From Hydractinia symbiolongicarpus (taxonomy: Eukaryota > Cnidaria > Hydrozoa > Anthoathecata > Hydractiniidae), in NCBI RefSeq assembly GCF_029227915.1, contig NC_079882.1, forward strand, positions 1,178,001 through 1,242,000: a stretch of DNA of 64,000 nt. Direction: 5' to 3'. Of the stretch, positions 1-12,161 are shown piece after piece (the first letter of the stretch is position 1; each line of letters opens with the position of its first letter). A program made the translations under genes and the position numbers. The notes under the pieces are model-generated. The model was not told the DNA's origin and made no database searches. It saw only the letters and a list, made by a program, of their open reading frames with translations.

Positions 1-743
1 GTTCCACATTAAAGAATGACTTATTTATCTAAATTTATAAAATGAAACGCTACTACAGCATCCAGTGTAATTGCTAAATTCCGGCAATCACGTCAAATTA
101 AGAAGAATGTTTTTTCTTGGAGTCCAATTGTCTCTTTTATCACATTTATCAGGTTACAGTCCAAAGTTAGTTCAATTAAGTCCCACAGTCAATCGTTTCA
201 TTGTTAAAAGCGATGCAACCTAGTAATCTCAGAAAAAAATCGCTAAATACATGTTGGCACCAATATGTGACCCAACCGTTGTAACTCAAACTGACTGACA
301 CCGTTAGAAAGTCAATGAAATGTAGTTTTTGAAACTGTCGCTATTTCTTCAGCGCGCGATCACGGCTAGGATTGGTTCCACAGTAAAGAATGACTTATTT
401 ACCTAAACTTTTAAATGAAGCGCTACTACAGTACCCAGTGTAATCGCTGAGTTCCGGCAATCGCGTCAAATTAAGAAGAATGTCTTTTCTTGGAGTCCAA
501 TTGTCTCATTTATCACATTTATCAGGTCACAGTCCAAAGTTAGTTCAATTAAGTCCCACAGTCAATCGTTTTATTGTTAAAAGCGATGCAACCTAGTAAT
601 CTCAGAAAAAAATCGCTAAATACATGTTGGCACCAATATTTGACCCGACCGTTGTAACTCATACTGACTGACACCGTTAGAAATTCAATGAAATGTAGTT
701 TTTGAAACTGCCGCTATTTCTTCAGCGCGCGATAACGGCTAGG

Positions 744-934
744 ATTGGTTCCACAGTAAAAAGCTTGTTAAAAGCTATGCAACCTAGTAATCTCAGAAAA
801 ATATCGCTAAATACATGTTGGCACCAATATGTGACCCAACCGTTGTAACTCAAACGGTTTGACACCGTTAGAAAGTCAATAAAATGTAGTTTTTGAAACT
901 GTCTCTATTTTTTCAGCGCGCAATTACGGCTAGG
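744..934 (+). repeat. Short satellite unit 1 (191 bp)
   Basis: A full unit lacking about 182 bp: the start ATTGGTTCCACAGTAAA is joined to the second half through AAAGCTTGTTAAAAGC, creating a HindIII site (AAGCTT) at 761. CCACAG subtype. All other short units share this junction. Confidence 0.95.
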
Positions 935-2119
935 ATTGGTTCCACATTAAAGAATGACTTATTTATCTAAATTTTTAAATGAAGCGCTACCACAGCGCCC
1001 AGTGGGCAATCATGACAAGTTAAGAAGAATGTTATTTCTTCGAGCCTAATTTTCTCATTTATCACATTTATCAGGTCACAGTCCAAAGTTAGTTCAATTA
1101 AGTCCCAAAGTCAATCGTTTCATTGTTAAAAGCCATGCAACCTAGTAATCTCAGAAACATATCGCTAAATACATGTTGGCACCAATATGTGACCCAACCG
1201 TTGTAACTCAAACGGACTGACACCGTTAGAAAGTCAATGAAATGTAGTTTTTGAAACTGTAGCTAATTCTTCAGCGTGCGACAACGGATAGGATTGGTTC
1301 CACAGTAAAATTGAGTTATTTATCTAAATTTTTAAATGAAGCGCTACCACATCGCCCACTGGGCAATCATGATAAATTAAGAAGAATGTTTTTTCTTGGA
1401 ATCCATTGTCTCATTTATCACATTTATCAGGTCACAGTCAAAAGTTAGTTCAATTAAGTCGCACAGTCAATCGTTTCATTGTTAAAAGCGATGCAACCTA
1501 GTAATCTCAGAAAAATATCGCTAAATACATGTTGGTACGAATATTTGACCCAACCGTTGAAACTTAAACGGACTGACGCTGTTAGAAATTCAATGAAATG
1601 TAGTTTTTGAAACTGTCACTATTTCTTCAGCGCGCGATAACGGCTAGGATTGGTTCTACATTAAAGAATGACTTATTTATCTAAATTTATAAAATGAAAC
1701 GCTACTACAGCACCCAGTGTAATCGCTGAGTTCTGGCAATCACGTCAAATTAGGAAGAATGTTGTTTCTTGGAGTCCAGTTGTCTCATTTATCACATTTA
1801 TCAGGTCACAGTCCAAAGTTCGTTCAATTAAGTCCCACAGTCAATCGTTTCATTGTTGAAAGCGATGCAACCTAGTAATCGCAGAAAAATATCGCTAAAT
1901 AAATGTTGGCGCCAATATGTGACCCAACCGTTGTAACTAAAACGGACTGACACCGTTAGAAAGTCAATTAAATGTAGATTTTGAAACTGTCACTATTTCT
2001 TCAGCGCGCAATTACGGCTAGGATTAGTTCCACAGTAAAGAATGACTTATTTATCTAAATTTTTAAATGAAGCGCTACTACAGCACACAGTGTAATTGCT
2101 GAATTCTGCAATCACGTCA

Positions 2120-3400
2120 AATTAAGAAGAATATTTTTTCTTGGAGTGCAGTTGTCTCATTTATCACATTTATCAGGTCACAGTCCAAAGTTAGTTCAAT
2201 TAAGTCCCACAGTCAATCGTTTCATTGTTGAAAGCGATGCAACCTAGTAATATCAGATAAATGTCGCTAAATACATGTTGGTACGAATATGTGATCCAAC
2301 CGTTGAAATTCAAATGGACTGACACCGTTAGAAAGTCAGTGAAATGTAGTATTAGAAACTGTCTCTATTTCTTCAGCACGCGCTAACAGCTAGGATTGGT
2401 CCCACAGTAAAAAATGACTTTTTTATCTTAATTGTAATCGCTGAGTTCCGGCAATCGCGTCAAATTAAGAAGAATGTTTTTTCTTGGAGTCCAATTGTCT
2501 CATTTATCACAATTATCAGGTCACAGTCCAAAGTTAGTTCAATTAAGTCCCACAGTCAATCGTTTCATTGTTAAAAGCTATGCAACCTAGTAATCTCAGA
2601 AACATATCGCTAAATACATGTTGGTACCAATATGTGACCCAACCGTTGCAACTCAAACGGACTGACACCGTTAGAAAGTCAATGAAATGTAGTTTTGGAA
2701 ACTGTCACTATTTCTTTAGCGCGCGATAACGGCTAGGATTGGTTCCACATTAAAGAATGCCTTATTTATCTAAATTTTTAAATGAAGCGCTACTACAGCA
2801 CCCAGTGTAATCGCTGAGTTCCGGCAATCACGTCAAATTAGAAAAAATGTTTTTTCTTTGAGTCCAATTGTCTCATTTATCACATTTATCAGGTCACAGT
2901 CCAAAGTTAGTTAAATTAAGTCCCACAGTCAATCGTTTCATTGTTAAAAGCGATGCAACCTAGTAATCTCAGAAAAATATCGCTAAGTTCATGTTGGTAG
3001 GAATATGTGACACAGCCGTTGTAACTCAAACTGACTGACACCGTTAGAAAGTCAATGAAATGTAGTTTTCGAAACTCTCGCTATTTCTTCAGCGTGCAAT
3101 AACCGCTAGGATTGGTTTCACAGTAAAGAATGACTTATTTATCTAAATTTTTAAATGAAGCGCTACTACAGCACCCAGTGTAATCGCTGAGTTCCGGCAA
3201 TCGCGTTAAATTAAGAAGAATGTTTTTTCTTGGAGTCCAATTGTCTCATTTATCACAATTATCAGCTCACAGTCCAAAGTTAGTTCAATTAAGTCCGACA
3301 CTCAATCGTTTCATTGTTAAAAGCTATGCAACCTAGTAATCTCAGAAACATATCGCTAAATACATGTTGGTACCAATATGTGACCCAACCGTTGTAACTC
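2120..3400 (+). repeat. Segment copied at 4892-6172 and 6545-7825
   Basis: About 1,280 bp, starting near the diagnostic GAATATTTTTTCTTGGAGTG and running through the 343-bp unit and two long units, recurs 2,772 bp downstream and again 1,653 bp further on. The left limit is where GGCAATCACG (here) replaces GGCAATCGCG (in the other two). The right limit is at AAACGGACTG here versus AAACTGACTG there. It shows that the 5-unit repeat was assembled partly from this older segment. Confidence 0.8.
2395..2737 (+). repeat. 343-bp unit with a 30-bp deletion, copy 1
   Basis: The start runs ATGACTTTTTTATCTTAAT directly into TGTAATCGC, so about 30 bp (the AAATGAAGCGCTAC to CACCCAG stretch) is missing. The same junction recurs at 5167 and 6820. 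Confidence 0.93.
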
Positions 3401-4602
3401 AAACGGACTGACACCGTTAGAAAGTCAATGAAATGTAGTTTTTGAAACTGTCACTATTTCTTTAGCGCGCGATAACGGCTAGGATTGGTTCCACATTAAA
3501 GAATGCCTTATTTATCTAAATTTTTAAATGAAGCGCTACTACAGCACTCAGTGTAATCGCTGAGTTCCGGCAATCACGTCAAATTAAGAAAAATGTTTTT
3601 TCTTTGAGTCCAATTGTCTCATTTATCACATTTATCAGGTCACAGTCCAAAGTTAGTTAAATTAGGTCCCACATCAATCGTTTCATTGTTAAAAGCGATG
3701 CAACCTAGTAATCTCAGAAAAATATCGCTAAATACATGTTGGCACCGATATGTGACCCAACCGTTGTAACTCAAACGGACTGACACCGTTAGAAAGTCAA
3801 TGAAATGTAGTTTTTGAAACTGTCACTATTTCTTCAGCGCGCAATTACGGCTAGGATTGGTTCCACAGTAAAGAATGACTAATTTATCTAAATTTTTAAA
3901 TGAAGCGTTACTACAGCACACGGTCTAATCGCTGAGTTCCGGCAATCACGTCAAATTAAGAAGAATGTTTTTTCTTGGAGTCCAATTGTCTCATTTATCA
4001 CATTTATCAGGTTACAGTCCAAAGTTAGTTCAATTAAGTCCCACAGTCAATCGTTTCATTGTTAAAAGCGATGCAACCTAGTAATCTCAGAGAAATATCG
4101 CTAAGTACATGTTGGTACGAATATGTGAGCCAACCGTTGTAACTCAAACTGACTGACACCGTTATAAAGTCAATGAAATGTAGTTTTTGAAACTCTCGCT
4201 ATTTCTTCAGCGCGCGATAACGGCTAGGATTGGTTCCACATTAAAGAATGACTTATTTATCTAAATTTATAAAATGAAACGCTACTACAGCATCCAGTGT
4301 AATTGCTAAATTCCGGCAATCACGTCAAATTAAGAAGAATGTTTTTTCTTGGAGTCCAATTGTCTCTTTTATCACATTTATCAGGTTACAGTCCAAAGTT
4401 AGTTCAATTAAGTCCCACAGTCAATCGTTTCATTGTTAAAAGCGATGCAACCTAGTAATCTCAGAAAAAAATCGCTAAATACATGTTGGCACCAATATGT
4501 GACCCAACCGTTGTAACTCAAACTGACTGACACCGTTAGAAATTCAATGAAATGTAGTTTTTGAAACTGTCGCTATTTCTTCAGCGCGCAATAACGGCTA
4601 GG

Positions 4603-4793
4603 ATTGGTTCCACAGTAAAAAGCTTGTTAAAAGCTATGCAACCTAGTAATCTCAGAAAAATATCGCTAAATACATGTTGGCACCAATATGTGACCCAACC
4701 GTTGTAACTCAAACGGTTTGACACCGTTAAAAAGTCAATGAAATGTAGTTTTTGAAACTGTCGCTATTTCTTCAGCGCGCGATCACGGCTAGG
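4603..4793 (+). repeat. Short satellite unit 2 (191 bp)
   Basis: CCACAG subtype with AAGCTT at 4620. First unit of copy 1 of the 5-unit repeat. Confidence 0.95.
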
Positions 4794-5166
4794 ATTGGTT
4801 CCACAGTAAAAAATGACTTATTTACCTAAATTTTTAAATGAAGCGCTACTACAGTACCCAGTGTAATCGCTGAGTTCCGGCAATCGCGTCAAATTAAGAA
4901 GAATATTTTTTCTTGGAGTGCAGTTGTCTCATTTATCACATTTATCAGGTCACAGTCCAAAGTTAGTTCAATTAAGTCCCACAGTCAATCGTTTCATTGT
5001 TGAAAGCGATGCAACCTAGTAATATCAGATAAATGTCGCTAAATACATGTTGGTACGAATATGTGATCCAACCGTTGAAATTCAAATGGACTGACACCGT
5101 TAGAAAGTCAGTGAAATGTAGTATTAGAAACTGTCTCTATTTCTTCAGCACGCGCTAACAGCTAGG

Positions 5167-5509
5167 ATTGGTCCCACAGTAAAAGATGACTTTTTTATCT
5201 TAATTGTAATCGCTGAGTTCCGGCAATCGCGTCAAATTAAGAAGAATGTTTTTTCTTGGAGTCCAATTGTCTCATTTATCACAATTATCAGGTCACAGTC
5301 CAAAGTTAGTTCAATTAAGTCCCACAGTCAATCGTTTCATTGTTAAAAGCTATGCAACCTAGTAATCTCAGAAACATATCGCTAAATACATGTTGGTACC
5401 AATATGTGACCCAACCGTTGCAACTCAAACGGACTGACACCGTTAGAAAGTCAATGAAATGTAGTTTTTGAAACTGTCACTATTTCTTTAGCGCGCGATA
5501 ACGGCTAGG
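5167..5509 (+). repeat. 343-bp unit with a 30-bp deletion, copy 2
   Basis: Same junction as at 2395; AAAAGATGAC replaces AAAAAATGAC. Third unit of 5-unit copy 1. Confidence 0.93.
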
Positions 5510-6255
5510 ATTGGTTCCACATTAAAGAATGCCTTATTTATCTAAATTTTTAAATGAAGCGCTACTACAGCACCCAGTGTAATCGCTGAGTTCCGGCAAT
5601 CACGTCAAATTAGGAAAAATGTTTTTTCTTTGAGTCCAATTGTCTCATTTATCACATTTATCAGGTCACAGTCCAAAGTTAGTTAAATTAAGTCCCACAG
5701 TCAATCGTTTCATTGTTAAAAGCGATGCAACCTAGTAATCTCAGAAAAATATCGCTAAGTTCATGTTGGTAGGAATATGTGACACAGCCGTTGTAACTCA
5801 AACTGACTGACACCGTTAGAAAGTCAATGAAATGTAGTTTTCGAAACTCTCGCTATTTCTTCAGCGTGCAATAACCGCTAGGATTGGTTTCACAGTAAAG
5901 AATGACTTATTTATCTAAATTTTTAAATGAAGCGCTACTACAGCACCCAGTGTAATCGCTGAGTTCCGGCAATCGCGTCAAATTAAGAAGAATGTTTTTT
6001 CTTGGAGTCCAATTGTCTCATTTATCACAATTATCAGCTCACAGTCCAAAGTTAGTTCAATTAAGTCCGACACTCAATCGTTTCATTGTTAAAAGCTATG
6101 CAACCTAGTAATCTCAGAAACATATCGCTAAATACATGTTGGTACCAATATGTGACCCAACCGTTGTAACTCAAACTGACTGACACCGTTAGAAATTCAA
6201 TGAAATGTAGTTTTTGAAACTGTCGCTATTTCTTCAGCGCGCAATAACGGCTAGG

Positions 6256-6446
6256 ATTGGTTCCACAGTAAAAAGCTTGTTAAAAGCTATGCAACCTAGT
6301 AATCTCAGAAAAATATCGCTAAATACATGTTGGCACCAATATGTGACCAAACCGTTGTAACTCAAACGGTTTGACACCGTTAAAAAGTCAATGAAATGTA
6401 GTTTTTGAAACTGTCGCTATTTCTTCAGCGTGCGATCACGGCTAGG
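6256..6446 (+). repeat. Short satellite unit 3 (191 bp)
   Basis: CCACAG subtype with AAGCTT at 6273. First unit of copy 2 of the 5-unit repeat; carries GTGACCAAACC. Confidence 0.95.
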
Positions 6447-6819
6447 ATTGGTTCCACAGTAAAAAATGACTTATTTACCTAAATTTTTAAATGAAGCGCT
6501 ACTACAGTACCCAGTGTAATCGCTGAGTTCCGGCAATCGCGTCAAATTAAGAAGAATATTTTTTCTTGGAGTGCAGTTGTCTCATTTATCACATTTATCA
6601 GGTCACAGTCCAAAGTTAGTTCAATTAAGTCCCACAGTCAATCGTTTCATTGTTGAAAGCGATGCAACCTAGTAATATCAGATAAATGTCGCTAAATACA
6701 TGTTGGTACGAATATGTGATCCAACCGTTGAAATTCAAATGGACTGACACCGTTAGAAAGTCAGTGAAATGTAGTATTAGAAACTGTCTCTATTTCTTCA
6801 GCACGCGCTAACAGCTAGG

Positions 6820-7162
6820 ATTGGTCCCACAGTAAAAGATGACTTTTTTATCTTAATTGTAATCGCTGAGTTCCGGCAATCGCGTCAAATTAAGAAGAAT
6901 GTTTTTTCTTGGAGTCCAATTGTCTCATTTATCACAATTATCAGGTCACAGTCCAAAGTTAGTTCAATTAAGTCCCACAGTCAATCGTTTCATTGTTAAA
7001 AGCTATGCAACCTAGTAATCTCAGAAACATATCGCTAAATACATGTTGGTACCAATATGTGACCCAACCGTTGCAACTCAAACGGACTGACACCGTTAGA
7101 AAGTCAATGAAATGTAGTTTTTGAAACTGTCACTATTTCTTTAGCGCGCGATAACGGCTAGG
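6820..7162 (+). repeat. 343-bp unit with a 30-bp deletion, copy 3
   Basis: Same as 5167 at an offset of 1,653 bp, also with AAAAGATGAC. Third unit of 5-unit copy 2. Confidence 0.93.
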
Positions 7163-7796
7163 ATTGGTTCCACATTAAAGAATGCCTTATTTATCTAAAT
7201 TTTTAAATGAAGCGCTACTACAGCACCCAGTGTAATCGCTGAGTTCCGGCAATCACGTCAAATTAGGAAAAATGTTTTTTCTTTGAGTCCAATTGTCTCA
7301 TTTATCACATTTATCAGGTCACAGTCCAAAGTTAGTTAAATTAAGTCCCACAGTCAATCGTTTCATTGTTAAAAGCGATGCAACCTAGTAATCTCAGAAA
7401 AATATCGCTAAGTTCATGTTGGTAGGAATATGTGACACAGCCGTTGTAACTCAAACTGACTGACACCGTTAGAAAGTCAATGAAATGTAGTTTTCGAAAC
7501 TCTCGCTATTTCTTCAGCGTGCAATAACCGCTAGGATTGGTTTCACAGTAAAGAATGACTTATTTATCTAAATTTTTAAATGAAGCGCTACTACAGCACC
7601 CAGTGTAATCGCTGAGTTCCGGCAATCGCGTCAAATTAAGAAGAATGTTTTTTCTTGGAGTCCAATTGTCTCATTTATCACAATTATCAGCTCACAGTCC
7701 AAAGTTAGTTCAATTAAGTCCGACACTCAATCGTTTCATTGTTAAAAGCTATGCAACCTAGTAATCTCAGAAACATATCGCTAAATACATGTTGGT

Positions 7797-8210
7797 ACCA
7801 ATATGTGACCCAACCGTTGTAACTCAAACTGACTGACACCGTTAGAAATTCAATGAAATGTAGTTTTTGAAACTGTCGCTATTTCTTCAGCGCGCAATAA
7901 CGGCTAGGATTGGTTCCACAGTAAAAAGCTTGTTAAAAGCTATGCAACCTAGTAATCTCAGAAAAATATCGCTAAATACATGTTGGCACCAATATGTGAC
8001 CAAACCGTTGTAACTCAAACGGTTTGACACCGTTAAAAAGTCAATGAAATGTAGTTTTTGAAACTGTCGCTATTTCTTCAGCGTGCGATCACGGCTAGGA
8101 TTGGTTCCACAGTAAAAAATGACTTATTTACCTAAATTTTTAAATGAAGCGCTACTACAGTACCCAGTGTAATCGCTGAGTTCCGGCAATCGCGTCAAAT
8201 TAAGAAGAAT
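7797..8210 (+). repeat. 5-unit HOR, truncated third copy
   Basis: The 1,653-bp repeat continues for about 414 bp (the end of unit 7536, short unit 7909 and the first part of unit 8100). It breaks off at 8211, where GAATG replaces the GAATA of copies 1 and 2 and the unit passes into a TCTTATGTATCAC type. The break lies in register inside a unit, as expected for unequal exchange. Confidence 0.85.
7909..8099 (+). repeat. Short satellite unit 4 (191 bp)
   Basis: CCACAG subtype with AAGCTT at 7926. Shared by the truncated third 5-unit copy and the first 4-unit copy. Confidence 0.95.
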
Positions 8211-9089
8211 GTTTTTTCTTGGAGTCCAATTGTCTTATGTATCACATTTATCAGGTCACAGTCCAAAGTTAGATCAATTATATCCCGCAGTCAATCGTTT
8301 CACTGTTAAAAGCGATGCAACCTAGTAATCTCAGATAAGAATCGCTAAATACATGTTGGTACGAATATGTGACCCAACCGTTGTAACTCAAACTGACTGA
8401 CACCGTTAGAAAGTCAATGAAATGTACTTTTTGAAACTGTCGCTATTTCTTCAGCGCGCGATGACGGCTAAGATTGGTTCCACAGTAAAGAATGACTTAT
8501 TTACCTAAATTTTTAAATGAAGCGCTACTACAGTACCCAGTGTAATCGCTGAGTTCCGGCAATCGCGTCAAATTAAGAAGAATGTTATTTCTTCGAGCCT
8601 AATTTTCTCATTTATCACATTTATCAGGTCACAGTCCAAAGTTAGTTCAATTAAGTCCCAAAGTCAATCGTTTCATTGTTAAAAGCCATGCAACCTAGTA
8701 ATCTCAGAAACATATCGCTAAATACATGTTGGCACCAATATGTGACCCAACCGTTGTAACTCAAACGGACTGACACCGTTAGAAAGTCAATGAAATGTAG
8801 TTTTTGAAACTGTAGCTAATTCTTCAGCGTGCGACAACGGATAGGATTGGTTCCACAGTAAAATTGACTTATTTATCTAAATTTTTAAATGAAGCGCTAC
8901 CACATCGCCCACTAGGCAATCATGATAAATTAAGAAGAATGTTTTTTCTTCGAATCCATTGTCTCATTTATCACATTTATCAGGTTACAGTCCAAAGTTA
9001 GTTCAATTAAGTCCCACAGTCAATCGTTTCATTGTTTAAAGCGATGCAACTTAGTAATCTCAGAAAAAAATCGCTAAATACATGTTGGC

Positions 9090-10270
9090 ACCAATATGTG
9101 ACCCAACCGTTGTAACTCAAACTGACTGACACCGTTAGAAATTCAATGAAATGTAGTTTTTGAAACTGTCGCTATTTCTTCAGCGCGCGATAACGGCTAG
9201 GATTGGTTCCACAGTAAAAAGCTTGTTAAAAGCTATGCAACCTAGTAATCTCAGAAAAATATCGCTAAATACATGTTGGCACCAATATGTGACCAAACCG
9301 TTGTAACTCAAACGGTTTGACACCGTTAAAAAGTCAATGAAATGTAGTTTTTGAAACTGTCGCTATTTCTTCAGCGCGCGATCACGGCTAGGATTGGTTC
9401 CACAGTAAAAAATGACTTATTTACCTAAATTTTTAAATGAAGCGCTACTACAGTACCCAGTGTAATCGCTGAGTTCCGGCAATCGCGTCAAATTAAGAAG
9501 AATGTTTTTTCTTGGAGTCCAATTGTCTTATGTATCACATTTATCAGGTCACAGTCCAAAGTTAGATCAATTATATCCCGCAGTCAATCGTTTCACTGTT
9601 AAAAGCGATGCAACCTAGTAATCTCAGATAAAAATCGCTAAATACATGTTGGTACGAATATGTGACCCAACCGTTGTAACTCAAACTGACTGACACCGTT
9701 AGAAAGTCAATGAAATGTACTTTTTGAAACTGTCGCTATTTCTTCAGCGCGCGATAACGGCTAAGATTGGTTCCACAGTAAAGAATGATTTATTTACCTA
9801 AATTTTTAAATGAAGCGCTACTACAGTACCCAGTGTAATCGCTGAGTTCCGGCAATCGCGTCAAATTAAGAAGAATGTTATTTCTTCGAGCCTAATTTTC
9901 TCATTTATCACATTTATCAGGTCACAGTCCAAAGTTAGTTCAATTAAGTCCCAAAGTCAATCGTTTCATTGTTAAAAGCCATGCAACCTAGTAATCTCAG
10001 AAACATATCGCTAAATACATGTTGGCACCAATATGTGACCCAACCGTTGTAACTCAAACGGACTGACACCGTTAGAAAGTCAATGAAATGTAGTTTTTGA
10101 AACTGTAGCTAATTCTTCAGCGTGCGACAACGGATAGGATTGGTTCCACAGTAAAATTGACTTATTTATCTAAATTTTTAAATGAAGCGCTACCACATCG
10201 CCCACTGGGCAATCATGATAAATTGAGAAGAATGTTTTTTCTTCGAATCCATTGTCTCATTTATCACATT
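9090..10270 (+). repeat. 4-unit HOR, copy 2 (nearly complete)
   Basis: Matches 7797-8977 at an offset of 1,293 bp, with unit starts at 9202 (short), 9393, 9766 and 10139 (medium). After about 10,270 it departs (CAGTCAAAAG here versus CAGTCCAAAG). A related long unit at 10495, again with TCTTATGTATCAC and a TATATCCCGCAG tail, follows without its short unit. Confidence 0.85.
9202..9392 (+). repeat. Short satellite unit 5 (191 bp)
   Basis: CCACAG subtype with AAGCTT at 9219. Opens copy 2 of the 4-unit repeat; keeps GTGACCAAACC of units 3 and 4. Confidence 0.95.
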
Positions 10271-12137
10271 TATCAGGTCACAGTCAAAAGTTAGTTCAAT
10301 TAAGTCCCACAGTCAATCGTTTCATTGTTAAAAGCTATGCAACCTAGTAATCTCAGAAAAATATCGCTAAATACATGTTGGCACCAATATGTGACTCAAC
10401 CGTTGTAACTCAAACTGACTGACACCGTTAGAAAGTCAATGAAATGTAGTTTTTGAAACTGTCGCTATTTCTTCAGCGCGCGATAACGGCTAGGATTGGT
10501 TCCACAGTAAAAAATGACTTATTTCCCTAAATTTTTAAATGAAGCGCTACTACAGTACCCAGTGTAATCGCTGAGTTCCGGCAATCGCGTCAAATTAAGA
10601 AGAATGTTTTTTCTTGGAGTCCAATTGTCTTATGTATCACATTTATCAGGTCACAGTCCAAAGTTAGATTAATTATATCCCGCAGTCAATCGTTTCACTG
10701 TTAAAAGCGATGCAACCTAGTAATCTCAGATAAAAATCGCTAAATACATGTTGGTACGAATATGTGACCCAACCGTTGTAACTCAAACTGACTGACACCG
10801 TTAGAAAGTCAATGAAAGGTACTTTTTGAAACTGTCGCTATTTCTTCAGCGCGCGATAACGGCTAGGATTGGTTCCACAGTAAAGAATGACTTATTTACC
10901 TAAATTTTTAAATGAAGCGCCACTACAGTACCCAGTGTAATCGCTGAGTTCCGGCAATCGAGTCAAATTAAGAAGAATGTTTTTTCTTGGAGTCCAATTG
11001 TCTCATTTATCACATTTATCAGGTCACAGTCCAAAGTTAGTTCAATTAAGTCCCACAGTCAATCGTTTTATTGTTAAAAGCGATGCAACCTAGTAATCTC
11101 AGAAAAAAATCGCTAAATACATATTGGCACCAATATGTGACCCGACCGTTGTAACTCATACTGACTGACACCGTTAGAAATTCAATGAAATGTAGTTTTT
11201 GAAACTGCCGCTATTTCTTCAGCGCGCGATAACGGCTAGGATTGGTTCCACAGTAAAAAGCTTGTTAAAAGCTATGCAACCTAGTAATCTCAGAAAAATA
11301 TCGCTAAATACATGTTGGCACCAATATGTGACCCAACCGTTGTAACTCAAACGGTTTGACACCGTTAGAAATTCAATGAAATGTAGTTTTTGAAACTGTC
11401 TCTATTTTTTCAGCGCGCAATTACGGCTAGGATTGGTTCCTCAGTAAAGAATGACTTATTTATCTAAATTTTAAAATGAAGCGCTACTACAGCACACAGT
11501 GCAATCGCTGAGTTCCGGCAATCACGTCAAATTAAGAAGAATGTTTTTTCTTGGAATCCATTGTCTCATTTATCACATTCATCAGGTCACAGTCAAAAGT
11601 TAGTTCAATTAAGTCCCACAGTCAATCGTTTCATTGTTAAAAGCTATGCAACCTAGTAATCTCAGAGAAATATCGCTAAATACATGTTGGCACCAATATG
11701 TGACCCTACCATTGTAACTCAAACGGACTGACACCGTTAGAAAGTCCATGAAATGTAGTTTTTGAAACTGTCTCTATTTCTTCAGCGCGCGATAACGGCT
11801 AGGATTAGTTCCACAGTAAAAAATAACTTATTTATCTAAATGTTTAAATGAAGCACTACCACAGCGCCCAGTGGGCAATCATGACAAGTTAAGAAGAATG
11901 TTATTTCTTCGAGACCAATTTTCTCATTTATCACATTTATCAGGTCACAGTCCAAAGTTAGTTCAATTAAGTCCCAAAGTCAATCGTTTCATTGTTAAAA
12001 GCCATGCAACCTAGTAATCTCAGAAACATATCGCTAAATACATGTTGGCAACAATATGTGACCCAACCCTTGTAACTCAAACGGACTGACACCGTTAGAA
12101 AGTCAATGAAATGTAGTTTTTGAAACTGTCACTATTT
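10271..12137 (+). repeat. Mixed satellite units between HOR blocks
   Basis: Units start at 10495, 10868, 11241 (short), 11432 and 11804 (medium, 358 bp). The unit at 10868 and the short unit at 11241 resemble those at 371 and 744 (shared TACCCAGTGTAATCGC, CGACCGTTGTAACTCATACTG and the same order), which suggests this is a diverged return of the left-edge segment. The last medium unit before a 17-kb stretch without medium units is the one at 11804. Confidence 0.85.
11241..11431 (+). repeat. Short satellite unit 6 (191 bp)
   Basis: CCACAG subtype with AAGCTT at 11258. Carries ACCGTTAGAAATTC in place of ACCGTTAGAAAGTC. Confidence 0.95.
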
Positions 12138-12161
12138 CTTTAGCGCGCGATAACGGCTAGG

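Larger units (their letters stand above)
1..4490 (+). repeat. Left region, mixed satellite units
   Basis: Units start at about -3 (cut by the window edge), 371, 744 (short), 935 (medium), 1293 (medium), 1649, 2023, 2395 (343 bp), 2738, 3111, 3484, 3856 and 4229. The first unit (1-370) and the unit at 4229 are near-identical at an offset of 4,232 bp, both carrying AAATTTATAAAATGAAAC in place of the common AAATTTTTAAATGAAGC, so the segment is probably itself one copy of a larger repeat that begins left of the window. Units 2738 and 3484 form a two-unit (746-bp) local repeat, both with CACATTAAAGAATGCC at the start. Nothing other than satellite is visible. Confidence 0.9.
4491..6143 (+). repeat. 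5-unit HOR (1,653 bp), copy 1
   Basis: Units start at 4603 (short), 4794, 5167 (343 bp), 5510 and 5883; lengths 191+373+343+373+373 sum exactly to 1,653. The left edge is set by the last difference from copy 2, GGCACC here at 4490 versus GGTACC at 6143. Diagnostic words are GAATATTTTTTC and the truncated unit with TTTTTTATCTTAATTGTAATC. Confidence 0.93.
6144..7796 (+). repeat. 5-unit HOR (1,653 bp), copy 2
   Basis: Near-identical to 4491-6143 at an offset of 1,653 bp; units start at 6256 (short), 6447, 6820 (343 bp), 7163 and 7536. By eye only a few substitutions separate the copies, for example GTGACCAAACC near 6350 versus GTGACCCAACC. A third, partial copy follows. Confidence 0.93.
7797..9089 (+). 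repeat. 4-unit HOR (1,293 bp), copy 1
   Basis: Units start at 7909 (short), 8100, 8473 and 8846 (medium, 356 bp); lengths 191+373+373+356 give 1,293. It overlaps the tail of the 5-unit block, so the same short unit was reused as the founder of a new repeat. Diagnostic words are TCTTATGTATCAC, TATATCCCGCAG and TGTAGCTAATTCTTCAGCGTGCGAC. Confidence 0.88.

Noticed and set aside
371-400. tRNA-derived SINE origin, from GGTTCCAC resembling a Pol III B box
   Set aside because: The word lacks the rest of the GGTTCGAATCC consensus, no A box lies at the right distance, and there is no tail or target-site duplication.
371-743. The 373-bp unit being an internal dimer of about 187 bp, suggested by the 191-bp short unit
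   Set aside because: The two halves of the unit show no similarity when compared by eye, and the short unit is explained by a deletion with its own junction.
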